NCBI GenBank assembly: GCA_025201365.1
Contig: JAIXMF010000020.1
Span: 248,001-312,000, forward strand
Source of the DNA: Syncephalis plumigaleata
Lineage: Eukaryota > Zoopagomycota > Zoopagomycetes > Zoopagales > Piptocephalidaceae
DNA length: 64,000 nt
Direction: 5' to 3'
Shown here in pieces: positions 12,746 through 23,495 of this stretch (position 1 is its first letter; every line of letters begins with the position of its first letter). Made by a program: the position numbers and the translations under genes. Below the pieces are notes generated by a model, which was not told the DNA's origin, searched no databases, and was given only the letters and a program-made list of their open reading frames with translations.

Positions 12746-14035
12746 ATGGAGGCCAATGGGCAAGGGAGTACAGCGGGGGAGAGCAATCCATCTACACCTG
12801 CTGCAGCTGCGGTAGTTCCTCGTCGTCGCCAACCAAGTGCTGCAGATAGTACGGCGTCTCATGGTACAACATCTAATGAAAATTACATGCCGGGTTCTAT
12901 GGAATTCGAAATGACCCTTGAATACATGAGACATTCATGGGCATCAAGTGAACGTCCAGCCTCGCATCCCCCGCTTCTTACCAGAGAAGAGGTGCATGAG
13001 GAAACGCATAATACAACTGATGCAGCTGATCGATCCGGATCATCCGGGCATTCTAATGAATCAGAAACGGATTCTATCGCGGATATTGCAGCTACAAGTG
13101 AAGCTGTACGTCGTCTGCAACGACAGGTGTCCTTCAATCAAGGTAGCGGCAATAGTGGCAGTGGAGGATCAGCATTACTAAAGAAATCGGTGATGAATCG
13201 AGCTGCCGAGGCTAGTCATCGTTTATCTAATGCGTCACTTACCGCACCACGATCATTCTCACCATCAACGTCACCATCCTCTGCCTCTCCTATTGCAACA
13301 GCTGCAGCAGCGTCCGAAACAGGAGTAGCAGGAACGGGCACGGCAACAGGAATAGAGAGACCACGCAATGTACGCTCCTCATCCGCATCCTCGTTCACCT
13401 CGTCCATTCATAGCGGACATGGTATGGGACCGACTGGAGGCACGGCATCATTTCATGATAACTCTTTCGCGTATCGTTATCATCCCTCTCCAGCAAGTAT
13501 CGCCTCTTATAATCGTGATAGTATTACACAAATGACAGATATTACAGGTAAATTGGATGCGCATTCCATTCATGAGCCGATACATACGTCGCCTTATTTA
13601 CACTTGCCATTACCGGATTATGATGCGGATGATTTGGAGGAGGAATACTACTTGAGACGACGATTTGCCAAGGAACTACCACCTGGTGCACTATTGTTCG
13701 CTTTCGGCTTTATTCTATGTCCATTATGGTGGATAGGTGCACTACTCAGCATACCGGGTGAGACGGCTACCGTCAATCGTGAAGGTAAAGCGAGCGGTAC
13801 TGCGTCGGCATCAGCATCAAGAGGAGAAACGAGTAGAGGAGGCAATGGAGGAGAAGCGGCATCCTCAGCATCAGAACCACCACAACCGATTGGTCAAGGT
13901 ACCGGTGAAGCAATACGGCATCGAGCCATGCTACATCGTCGATGGCGTCTACTTAATCGTATCATGTCGGCGATTTCAATTGTGCTTATTGCAGCCACCA
14001 TTGGATTATTATTATGGTGGTATTATCGCTACTAG
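12746..14035 (+). CDS. Two-pass membrane protein of unknown function, long disordered N-terminus
   Basis: Intronless gene of 429 codons starting at MEANGQGSTAG; 21 further in-frame bases upstream lack an ATG. About 300 N-terminal residues are Ser/Ala/Gly-rich and look disordered. The ordered part is C-terminal: an acidic-aromatic stretch (LPDYDADDLEEEYYLRRRF), the motif FAKELPPGALLFAFGFILC then PLWWIGALL (first membrane segment), a Ser/Ala/Gly linker, and a final segment (IVLIAATIGLLLWWYY) ending in RY. I do not recognise a named family, though similar LPPGALLF/WWIG cores occur in uncharacterised fungal proteins. No signal peptide is visible; the two helices suggest a tail-embedded hairpin with the long N-terminus in the cytosol. 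Confidence 0.75.
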   Translation: MEANGQGSTAGESNPSTPAAAAVVPRRRQPSAADSTASHGTTSNENYMPGSMEFEMTLEYMRHSWASSERPASHPPLLTREEVHEETHNTTDAADRSGSSGHSNESETDSIADIAATSEAVRRLQRQVSFNQGSGNSGSGGSALLKKSVMNRAAEASHRLSNASLTAPRSFSPSTSPSSASPIATAAAASETGVAGTGTATGIERPRNVRSSSASSFTSSIHSGHGMGPTGGTASFHDNSFAYRYHPSPASIASYNRDSITQMTDITGKLDAHSIHEPIHTSPYLHLPLPDYDADDLEEEYYLRRRFAKELPPGALLFAFGFILCPLWWIGALLSIPGETATVNREGKASGTASASASRGETSRGGNGGEAASSASEPPQPIGQGTGEAIRHRAMLHRRWRLLNRIMSAISIVLIAATIGLLLWWYYRY

Positions 14036-14220
14036 TCAATTAATTAATTAATTAAAATAGAATGAATTCTATAATATCTATTGTAATACAAGTGCATGAC
14101 ATTGCTATGATGATTATTTCCGGTAATATTTACCTGTTGGATTCGGATAATTTTCGACTTTCCTTTTCCTCAATTCAGCCAGCTTTATACCTGTTCCTTT
14201 CTACCTATTACCTATTCAGA

Positions 14221-14823
14221 ATGTCAGCCAAACTCATTAAGGACCATACACACCGTCAGAATCAACTGCGTAGAGACAATGGTAAGTAGTGTTACTGTAT
14301 TCAATAGTAGTAATGTAATAGTATAATAGAGAAGAGACGGAAAGAAACCGTACAAGCACTAAGCAATTACACTGATGCACTCACTGAAACACTTAATGCC
14401 GGGCAAGTCATCTGATACTAGCGATAGTCACTACTGCTTACTAACTACTACTTATCATTGTTATTCATTTACTTGTAGAGTGGGTCAAGTATTCAGTAAT
14501 GAACGAGAGTTACGTCAGCATGCCAGTCAACTGGACCGACAAACGGCACGCACAATAGAATTGACCAAACAATGGCTAGCACTATCGAGTAAGATTAATG
14601 GAGCGGTAAAGGTAAGCGTATCCAGCATGAACATGCAAGACTACAGCGTATATACATGTATTCATTATCCATTATCCATTAGGAACTTGGTATGGTATCT
14701 CATTTTTGCAAGGTCATTGAAGGAGATGCTCGTGAACTTGCCGAAACCCTTCGTCTTGCCAATGAACCATCACCATTACCGTTAAGCAATAGCAACAATA
14801 AGCATAGCAGTGAAGAAACATAG
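14221..14823 (+). CDS. BLOC-1 subunit 1 (BLOS1/GCN5L1-like)
   Basis: Small coiled-coil subunit of BLOC-1 (endosome-lysosome trafficking, partly shared with BORC). Exons 14221-14281, 14330-14402, 14479-14611 and 14683-14823 splice in frame to about 135 residues. Family landmarks: MSAKLIKDHTHRQNQLRR, EKRRKETVQALSNYTDAL, LNAGVGQVFSNERELRQHAS, TKQWLALSSKINGAVKELG. Intron 2 (14403-14478) is GC-AG with donor GCAAGT; using it joins GG to AGTG and restores the expected LNAGVGQ. Confidence 0.85.
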
Positions 14824-14920
14824 CTTGATGTAAATACTATAAAATAAACACATTTGTATTATAATAGTCATCGTATGGAATGTCCAACATGTAGTGTAAT
14901 TTTTATTAATTTATAGTCGG

Positions 14921-15353
14921 TTAACCATTCATGGCATCTGCTTTCTCTTGTAGTTTACGCGCGTGTTTCCCTACAACCTCCAATATATCTGCTGGTTTCA
15001 TTTTATCAGTCACTAGACTAATATCTTTGCCATCACCTAGATAGATAGATAGATAGGATAAGTTGTAGTCGTATTTTCGTCGTCGAATATACTTACGGAA
15101 TAGTACACGTAGTTTTGGCACCTGTTGCAGATCATCTACTACATTAATATGGAATTTACACTTTGGATTCTCCTGACGTGCTCCATCAGTCATAATACGC
15201 GATAGGAATACGCTAAGTCATATTGCTGTCTAATTAGTATACAGCTACTATCTACAGGTTTGTTGTTTATACATACCGACATGATTTACCGGCACGATTC
15301 ACCGAAGGGATAGTCGCGTTTACCTGCGTTAAATGACGAACAATGGACGCCAT
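14921..15353 (-). CDS. Mitochondrial large-subunit ribosomal protein mL53
   Basis: Thioredoxin-fold mitoribosomal protein of the mL53/MRPL44 family. Exons 15353-15277, 15212-15097 and 15036-14921 splice to about 108 residues: MASIVRHLTQVNATIPSVN, VFLSRIMTDGARQENPKCKF, then HINVVDDLQQVPKLRVLF and DGKDISLVTDKMKPADILEV. The NPKCK motif and the C-terminal helix (VGKHARKLQEKADAMNG) are typical. Intron 2 contains a short GATA-type repeat near its acceptor. Confidence 0.82.
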
Positions 15354-15536
15354 TGTATGCAGTAGTAGTAGTAAAGTAGTATTTTGTAATCAAAAGGGAA
15401 AAAAGAAAGCAAGAAAGAAATAGTAAAGCGTCAATCCAACAACAAATAATCCAGTATATTTTTACATTTTACATTGTTCACTATTATTAGTTTCGTATCT
15501 TTAATAAACAGTGTATATTTATTATAAGTGCATGTC

Positions 15537-16292
15537 CTATAGACGACGCTTTTTACGAGGACGACATCCATTGAATGGTATGGGTGTTGCATCCGATATA
15601 CGAATTAGATCCCAGTCGGAAGTAACGCGAAGTGCACGGTAGACTGCCTCGCGTCCCGGACCGAATCCATTGAGTTTTAGATGTACGGCAGACACTTTAA
15701 TACCACGCTCGGATGCCTTATTGATTAGTTGCTGCGTTGCTTGGTAGGCTGCCTCGGGACCACTTCGTTGTGCCTTACGAAAACCCGCCGTACCTCCACT
15801 GCTGCTAATTAATACACGTCCGTTATTCTCGGTCAATGTCACCATTGTATTGTTAGGCGTGGCATTCACGTAGAGTATATGCATATGAGCATCGGGCATC
15901 ATCATCGAGGATGATTTTGCTGATGATTCAGCAGCGGCGGCGGAAGGGTCAGCAGTGGCAGCACGACCGAAATTATCGCGAATATTATAGGGATTGTTAC
16001 TATTCCTGTTACCGCCAAACGAAGATCCTCTTGAATCCACGGAGGAGGCATTCGGACGATTGGACAAGTCTTCAATGGCTCTCGTCAACATTTCGGTCGT
16101 TGATAAGCTGGCTGTCTCGTCATTAGCGTTGTTCGGATCGGATTCTTGCGGTTTACGCGTGACTAATGTAGCACCACCACTAAGAGCACGCGTAGGATAG
16201 AAGGTATTGGGACGGCATGAGCATGACGCTTTAACAATAGCAGTTGTTCTAGGCCGCACTGCGCCCACTCCATGTAGCAGTTGACGTAACAT
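15537..16292 (-). CDS. Mitochondrial small-subunit ribosomal protein uS11m
   Basis: Single-exon gene. The C-terminal 120 residues are a classic S11 domain: HILYVNATPNNTMVTLTEN, SSSGGTAGFRKAQRSGPEAA, HLKLNGFGPGREAVYRAL and the basic end PFNGCRPRKKRRL. It is preceded by an Arg/Ser-rich, acid-poor N-terminus that looks like a mitochondrial presequence (MLRQLLHGVGAVRPRTTAIV). The start is the ATG at 16292; the frame stays open upstream but has no earlier ATG. It lies head-to-tail with mL53, so two mitoribosomal genes are adjacent. Confidence 0.9.
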   Translation of the reverse strand: MLRQLLHGVGAVRPRTTAIVKASCSCRPNTFYPTRALSGGATLVTRKPQESDPNNANDETASLSTTEMLTRAIEDLSNRPNASSVDSRGSSFGGNRNSNNPYNIRDNFGRAATADPSAAAAESSAKSSSMMMPDAHMHILYVNATPNNTMVTLTENNGRVLISSSGGTAGFRKAQRSGPEAAYQATQQLINKASERGIKVSAVHLKLNGFGPGREAVYRALRVTSDWDLIRISDATPIPFNGCRPRKKRRL

Positions 16293-17243
16293 GGAGGAAT
16301 GCCTACTTGATCGTACAAATAAAGAGAGAGAGAAAAGAAGAAGATCCAACTGAGATTGTACCGGTAATTGATTCGACGATCTCACACTCTTTTTTGCTAT
16401 TCTACAGCGCACATAAAGAATAAAAGTTGAATGTGCTAATTATAACCTACATCTCACGTGATTATAATGGAGTTATTAATCTCATCTTATATATACTCGT
16501 ATGCACAATGAATAGACACGCGGTTATGTGTGTGTTTGTGTGTGCGCCTAGTCAGCATGAGTCGTCTCGTTCTCGGGCCAAAAGGGCTGCTGTATTACTT
16601 GGCCTATATCGTCATTGCGGCAATATGTAGTAAAGGCAGCTGACCACGAGTGTTGACGTATGTGTTCAACACTCTCGGTTTATTATCTCCTCAGATGAAT
16701 TACGGGCAACGCCAAAACCCTATCGTTCCATCTTTATCTCTTTCTTTCACTTTCTTTGAACAATATAGGCACTATTAGTTGTTATTGCTGCTAACCCTAC
16801 TGCATCTCTCGCTCTCCTCTCGCTTCTTTTCTTCTCTTTATTCCACTTTGTATTCCGCTTGAGATTCCGCATAGTGACATTATCCTTTTTAGTGAGATTG
16901 TGTCATTGACGTTGTTTACCCAGTCCTACTCTCTTGCTCTTATCTTGTCTCTGTCTCTCTCTCTCTCTCTGTATCTCTGTATCCATTACTCTCTCTATCT
17001 CTCTCTAAACCTTCATTCTACGCTTGTCTATTCTCTATCCTCTATTGCAGTAGCATTAACAGCAGCAGGCAATTAACTAGTTAGCAAGCTAGCCAGTCCT
17101 TTTTATTATCGTCATTTGTTGTGAGGCTTGGCTGTCACGTTAGTCAGTATCGTGTACGCCTACTTGTTTTGTCCAAACAATTATTGTTGATAGTACGCTT
17201 TTCCTTTTCCTCTCTTTCTACTCTATTGTTCTTTCAAATAGGG
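16293..17243. other. Divergent promoter region, uS11m / IQGAP
   Basis: No gene seen. It contains CT-rich tracts (about 16955-17010) and a TTTCAAATAG acceptor-like sequence just before the IQGAP ATG, so a 5'UTR intron is possible. An ORF at 16427-16630 is judged spurious. Confidence 0.5.
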
Positions 17244-20200
17244 ATGCGACCAGAACTACCGGCAGATCTTAATTTCAAAATTGAAGATGCCGAAGATGTG
17301 GCGGGTATGTATCATGCATATAGGATATATGCACTATTACTTATTATGTATGCTATTCCGTGAATAATAGGCATGCATGGTCGAATAAGACTGCAACGAC
17401 ATGATTACAACGGACGACGTGATTCGCAACTACTTCGACCTAGTGCTTGGATGGATTTCGAACGTAAAAAGCTACAGGCCTATGAATATCTATGTCACAT
17501 TGGTGAAGCGAAAGAGTAAGCGAATGAATAGTAGTAGTTGTTTCTAATAACGAGCACAGGCTATTGACACAATGATACTCGTTCTATGACGTGATATAGA
17601 TGGATCGAATCGTGTATAGGCGAAGAATTACCGTCTATTGTTACACTCGATGAACGATTACGGGATGGTGTTATTCTAGCCAAATTGATACGTCATTTTG
17701 AACCGGACTGCGTTCCTAAAATATTCGAGGTACGAGCATGCCAGTTGTAGCAATGACGTCTATGTACTAATCAATGATGAATGCATGTATGCACGAATTA
17801 GGCTGCTAAATTGCAATTTCGACATTCAGATAATGCGAATCGTGTCTTTCGCGGTATTCGACAAATTGGCTTGCCTGAGGTAAGTGTAATATTATAATAG
17901 TATCTCATTAGTATATAACTAATTGACTACCTAATGAATGCTTATAGTCATTTATCTTTGAGTTAACCGATCTTTACGATAAAAAGAACATTCCTAAGGT
18001 TATTTATTGCATTCACGCACTTAGGTAATTAGAATATGTAAATATGTATACATATATGCTAATGATTACAATCATTGCATAGTCATCTGCTTGCTAGAAG
18101 GAATCGAGCACCTAATATTAAGAACTTGATAGGTAAACTAGAGTTTACAGGCAAGTTTGAATGAATGATACATTGATAATAATGATGGGAATGCTTACAT
18201 GATTCATTAGATGCCGAACTATTGGAAACACAAAAGGAGTTGGCATTATCAAAGATTGCCATGCCTGCTTTCAACAATATTGGCAGTCAGTTGGCTCGTG
18301 AATTGAAGGACCAGAACCAGAACCAGACCAGAACCAGAGCCAGAGCCAGAACCGAACCGGAACTCTCTGAGGAAGAAGGTGATAGTTATAGCTAATAATA
18401 ATGATATAGATGATATAGATATGCTTATACGAGTAATTTAGAATGGGAACTGCATTGGAAAGATCGTACAAACCAGATTGTTGATATGCAAGCACTTGCT
18501 CGCGGTTATTTACTTCGTCAACAAGAGCAACATCGTCAGACACAATTGAAACAACATGAGATTCAATTCGTTAGTCTTCAATCGTTGGCTCGTGGCTATT
18601 TAGCCAGAGAGCAACAACAAGGTCGTCTAGAAATATTGAGACAGCAAGCGACAAACATCGATCAGTTACAAGCATTGGCACGCGGCTATTTGGCTCGTGA
18701 AAAGGAGAAGGCACGTCAGCGTGCATGGCGTGATCATGAATCGATGGTGTTAACCTGCAGGCATTGGCTCGTGCACAAGCAACTCGTCAGACCACCAATG
18801 CCTATCGTGATCATCTTCGACAGCAGGAGGATTTCATTGTACAAGTACAAGCACTAGCGAGAGGTCTTCTTGCTCGTGCACACTACGAAGCATTGAGACA
18901 ACAGCGGGAAGAGGAAGAAGAAGCAGCCATCAAGGTAATTGAATATTGCCTTAAAATACTCGTAATAATGACATATGATTGTTATGATCATTAGATACAA
19001 GCATTGATGCGTGGTGCACTAGTACGCAAAGCACAGCGTGAACAAGAAGAGCATTACATTTGTCATGTCGATAAAGTCGTCAAGATTCAAAGCTTATTCA
19101 GAGCTAAAATGGCCAATCGAGCCTATAGAAATCTAAGTAAGTAAGAAGCAAACAAGCAAACACTAGCATCTAATTCATGTATAATGTGTAATAGCATTTG
19201 GCGAGAATCCACAACTGCATACCATGAAGAACTTTGTGCATCTACTTGATGATAGCGAGCAAGATTTTGAAGAAGAACTCGGTAAGCAATACATATATAC
19301 ACCATATATATATATGTGTGCTAACTATTCATATTTCCATTAGAATTGGAACGTTTACGACAACAGGCAATCAAGAAGATTCGAGAGAATCAGCAAACAG
19401 AATCGATTCTCAATGATCTCGATGTTAAGATTGCCTTACTCGTTCGTAATCGTATCTCATTAGAGGAAGTATTAAAGCGAGCAAGCGCACTATAAAATCG
19501 AGAATGATGCTCAATTGGCCAATCGTATGCTGGGTAATCTAGACAAGACAAGTAGACAACGATTGAATAGCTATCAGGAATTGTTCTATTTGTTACAAAC
19601 ACGTCCCAACTATCTCGCTCAACTGTTGTTTATTATGAATCAACGGGTACTAATGAATGGTCCAAGAAGTTCATTGAAACAGTCGTGTTGAGTTTATTTG
19701 GATTTGCGCAGAATCAACGTGAAGAATATTTGCTATTGAAGTTATTCCAGGTAATTATTCATTGATTACAGCTACTATTGATAGATACTAATCACATTAT
19801 TATTCATTAGATGGCGATTAAGATTGAGATTGATAGTATTAATGAAGTATCCGAATTCCTTCGTGGTAATCCTGTATTCATTAAATTGGCCATTCACTAT
19901 TATCGGTAAGTAGCAACTATGATGATATCAATGATAGTCTAATTGACATAACATGTCATACTACTGTAGTGGTGCTAAAGAGCGTAAATATCTTCGTGAA
20001 CTGCTACAACCATTGATTCGTGAAGTGGTAGAGAATCCGGAACTAGATCTAGAATCAGATCCACTAGTTGTAAGTAGATCAATAATAACATCTGACTGAC
20101 TGACTTATTCTACTTCTTAGATTTATCGTAGTTTAATCCGAGAGGAGGAATCACGTACGGGTGTTCGTAGTCAACGGCCATACGATGTACAACGTGAAGA

Positions 20201-22347
20201 TGCACTAACAGATCATGAAACACGAGCTACACTTATTCGTCGTAAGTGACATAGTAGGATGATGATACTGTTTAATACACTCACTAATTATACTGTATAG
20301 ATCTACAACAATTACGTGATCATACTGAACGATTCATTAATCGTATTCATTCCTCGTTGAATACCATGCCATTTGGTATTCGATTAATTGCACGTGAATT
20401 GAAGGATGCGCTTGTGGTAAGTTCAACTAATAGCTGTTACTATTATTGTTATTAATGAATGTACATCGTATTATGAAATAGCGTAAATTCCCTAATGAAC
20501 GAGAGACATCGATCATGAAGATTGTAGGCCATCTAGTCTATTATCGTTACATCAATCCAGCTATCATGTAAGTAATTGTATATATGGATATATATATGGA
20601 TGTATATTAATATGTGGATTAGTGCACCAGAATCATTTGATGTTATTGAAATGATGATATCACCATTACAACGTAAAAATCTAGCAGAGGTAATACACTT
20701 GTATATATGAATATTATACAATAGATAAACTAATCATCAATGACTATTCTATGAATAGATTGCTAAAATGCTTAATCAAGTATCAATGGGCAAGATGTTC
20801 TCAGATGACAATCTCTTCTTACAACCACTTAATAATTATGTGGCATTTACATCAGAGAAGTTTGCACAATATTCATTAGCAGGTAAGTAAGATGAAGAAA
20901 TACATAGAAATGATGTTACTCATCATCAATGACATGATGGATTCTATTATACAGTCACTCAAGTACAAGATCCTGAAGTCTTCTTCTCGATGGATGAATT
21001 CCAAGATCTTACTAATACAACAAAGCCTACGATCTTTATATCAGAAGATGAATTGTATTCCATTCATGAAATGATAGAATCTAACTTGGATGTTTTGGTA
21101 AGCAGTTCTTTATTATTGATTATGATGATACTCATATTGCAAATAGGCACCTGAAGTACATGATCCAATACGTGAGATTCTACAAGAACTAGGTCATCCA
21201 CCCTCACATGAAGATGTTAGTCATGGCAATGAGATTGTATTGGAATTGACACCGCGTGCCATTAATCTATCGGGTAAGATATGTCAACCATCTACTTGTA
21301 CACTATTGTGTTATACTAACTGTATATAATACTAGGTGGTGAATCGGAAATCAAGCATCTATTCTTTGAGACCAAACGCTATCTACTCTACATCATTCGT
21401 ATTCAATCAGGTCGCAGTATACTTGATATACTAGATAGACCTGTTACTCAATGGGAAGAACAGCAATACATGCAACTACGATTAAAGGAGAGTTCCCGTA
21501 AGGCTGCCATGTCTCGACCCAGCACAATCGTAATAGTTTAATGAATATTACTGGGTAAGTAATATAGTATTACACTACAAGTAATAGAACATGATAATAA
21601 CTCGTTCTGTTTATCAAAATAGTGTAAGCTTTGCTGCTTTAAAACAACTAGCTCGACAGAATATAGAGAAACTGGAAAGTCTAGGCAAGATTAGTCGAGA
21701 GAATGATTATCAAGACATGGTGAATGCTATTGCCACCGATATTCGTAATAAACATCGACGACGTGTACAACGAGGAGAAGAGATACGTAAAATACGCGAT
21801 ACACAATTACATTTACAAGAGAAGGCACACTACCTCGAAGAACAGAAACAATCCTATCTCGACTACATTAACGCGTGTATGACTCAATTGACGAACAAGT
21901 CAAAGAAGGCGCGTCCCTTCCCGTTCACGCGTCAATACTTTCATCTTAAGGATCTCGAACGTACTGGTCGTATACCAAAGTTTGGCTCTTACATGTACAC
22001 GGCCGATCGTCTCTACCAAAAGGGCGTGCTCATTTCCATCGATCAACATAGTCCAAAGCATTATGATCGTATTACCCTTACTATATCATCAGATGAACCG
22101 GGTATTTTTACTATTGTCGCCTCTATGCTTGGTGTTAAATTGCCAGGCGGTGAGATGACTCTACGACTTGAAGATTTATTACAGGCACAATTCAATAATG
22201 TGCCCGTTCTAGCACTATTCGATGGTGCCTGTAAAGTCAATGTAAATCTACTCGTATTCCTTCTTAACAAAAAGTAAGTGATTCATTATTCATTTTAGAT
22301 AGATACATATACTAATACGGTGTTATGCTATTAGATTCTATAGTTAA
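17244..22347 (+). CDS. IQG1: IQGAP / Rng2-Iqg1 cytokinesis scaffold
   Basis: Actin-binding scaffold of the contractile ring and cell cortex. Order: calponin-homology domain (about residues 60-180, FERKKLQAYEYLCHIGEAKE, RFRHSDNANRVFRGIRQIG region), seven IQ-like repeats (QALARGYLLRQ, QSLARGYLARE, QALARGLLARA, QALMRGALVRK, QSLFRAKMANR and others), RasGAP-related domain (NQREEYLLLKLFQ, FLRGNPVFIKLAIHYYRG, TMPFGIRLIARELKDAL, YYRYINPAI), and a RasGAP C-terminal domain (FGSYMYTADRLYQKGVLISI). Exons: 17244-17304, 17371-17515, 17600-17729, 17802-17879, 17948-18024, 18083-18150, 18211-18378, 18442-18934, 18995-19136, 19195-19281, 19344-19750, 19811-19905, 19970-20069, 20121-20241, 20301-20416, 20482-20567, 20623-20689, 20759-20882, 20955-21097, 21147-21273, 21336-21554, 21623-22273, 22335-22347. 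The last exon adds only FYS, recreating the conserved KKFY end. Intron 6 is GC-AG. Four single-base frame breaks (near 18755, 19487, 19646, 21525) look like assembly errors. Confidence 0.93.
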
Positions 22348-23495
22348 TTGATGGTCACTTAGTAACACACACACACACTACTTGACATAGATAGAACAAG
22401 TTCAAATGATACCTTCTCTCTTTCTGTTATAGTTTGATCAATAAAGTATTGTCATTAATAACATTGTGTAATACAAAAGACATAATAAATGACTGTCACA
22501 ATGATGACTATAAAGTGTGTATTCATTCATTAATATACGTAGTTATAATTTGTTTATTTGCTAGATGACTGGCTAGTATGAATGATCATCTATCTATCTA
22601 TTCATTAGTAAATAAGAGTCATATGATGATCATTGATTAATTCACACACACACACACATCTATTCATTCCATTCTGCGTAGATACTATGAATGGGATAGG
22701 GTGAACGCGGAATGATCACTCATTGGGCGATAAGTCGGAATGACAAGTAACCGATTACGAGATTGGCCGATATCAATGATGATAACTCGTATCTATCACA
22801 CGCACACGCACACACACAGCATCTAATACTCAGCACACTTCCTCTATGCATATACTATAAAATACGCCACTATTATTGTAACTTATTTCTACAATATCAA
22901 TATTCATTTCATTATTAGGCATTAGCACTACTCGTTTATTATCTCTCTACTACTACAAGTACATTATCTCTTCTCTTCTCTTCTCTCTATTCTCACTTTG
23001 AACAATTGGGGTAAAGGGGAACTGTGTGTGTGTGTGTGGTTGTTTCCTAGTTGGTCTACGTCATTCATTGATCTGAAAGCAGGCAAGCAAAGCACAGCAA
23101 ACACGAGTCAAAAAACGAGTGACTGAACTAGTATATACAAGTTGTCAAGTATATCCAGTCATTCATTCATCCTTGTGTGTGTGTATATGCGTGTGGCACT
23201 CTCGTCATCCATTCATTAATACACCAATCAACTCTATAACACACGTACATACGTACACACACACGCGTTATAACGCACATCACACCGCTGTCGTCAATCG
23301 AATCGAGTCAAATTACACGATTCATCAACGAAGTGGGAAACCTATTTAAACAGCCGGTGAACAACGCCAATTGACTGCAACGGTATACACCCACTCGTAC
23401 GTACGCAACTCTTTCCTTTCCTCTCCTCTCCTTCACTTTACTTTACTCTCTTTGTTCTTACTGTTTCCTCACTCTATCCTATTCATTCTATCAAC
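22348..23495. other. Intergenic region and GSIII promoter
   Basis: No gene seen. Several CA/TG repeats (22365-22379, 22644-22658, 22800-22818, 23020-23036), a TATA-like CTATAAAATA near 22855 and pyrimidine-rich tracts (22960-22990, 23405-23475) lie before the glutamine synthetase ATG. The distance from TATA to ATG (about 630 bp) leaves room for a 5'UTR intron. Confidence 0.5.

Noticed and set aside
16293-16412. N-terminal extension of uS11m
   Set aside because: The extra 40 codons begin at GTG; the first ATG at 16292 starts a good mitochondrial presequence.
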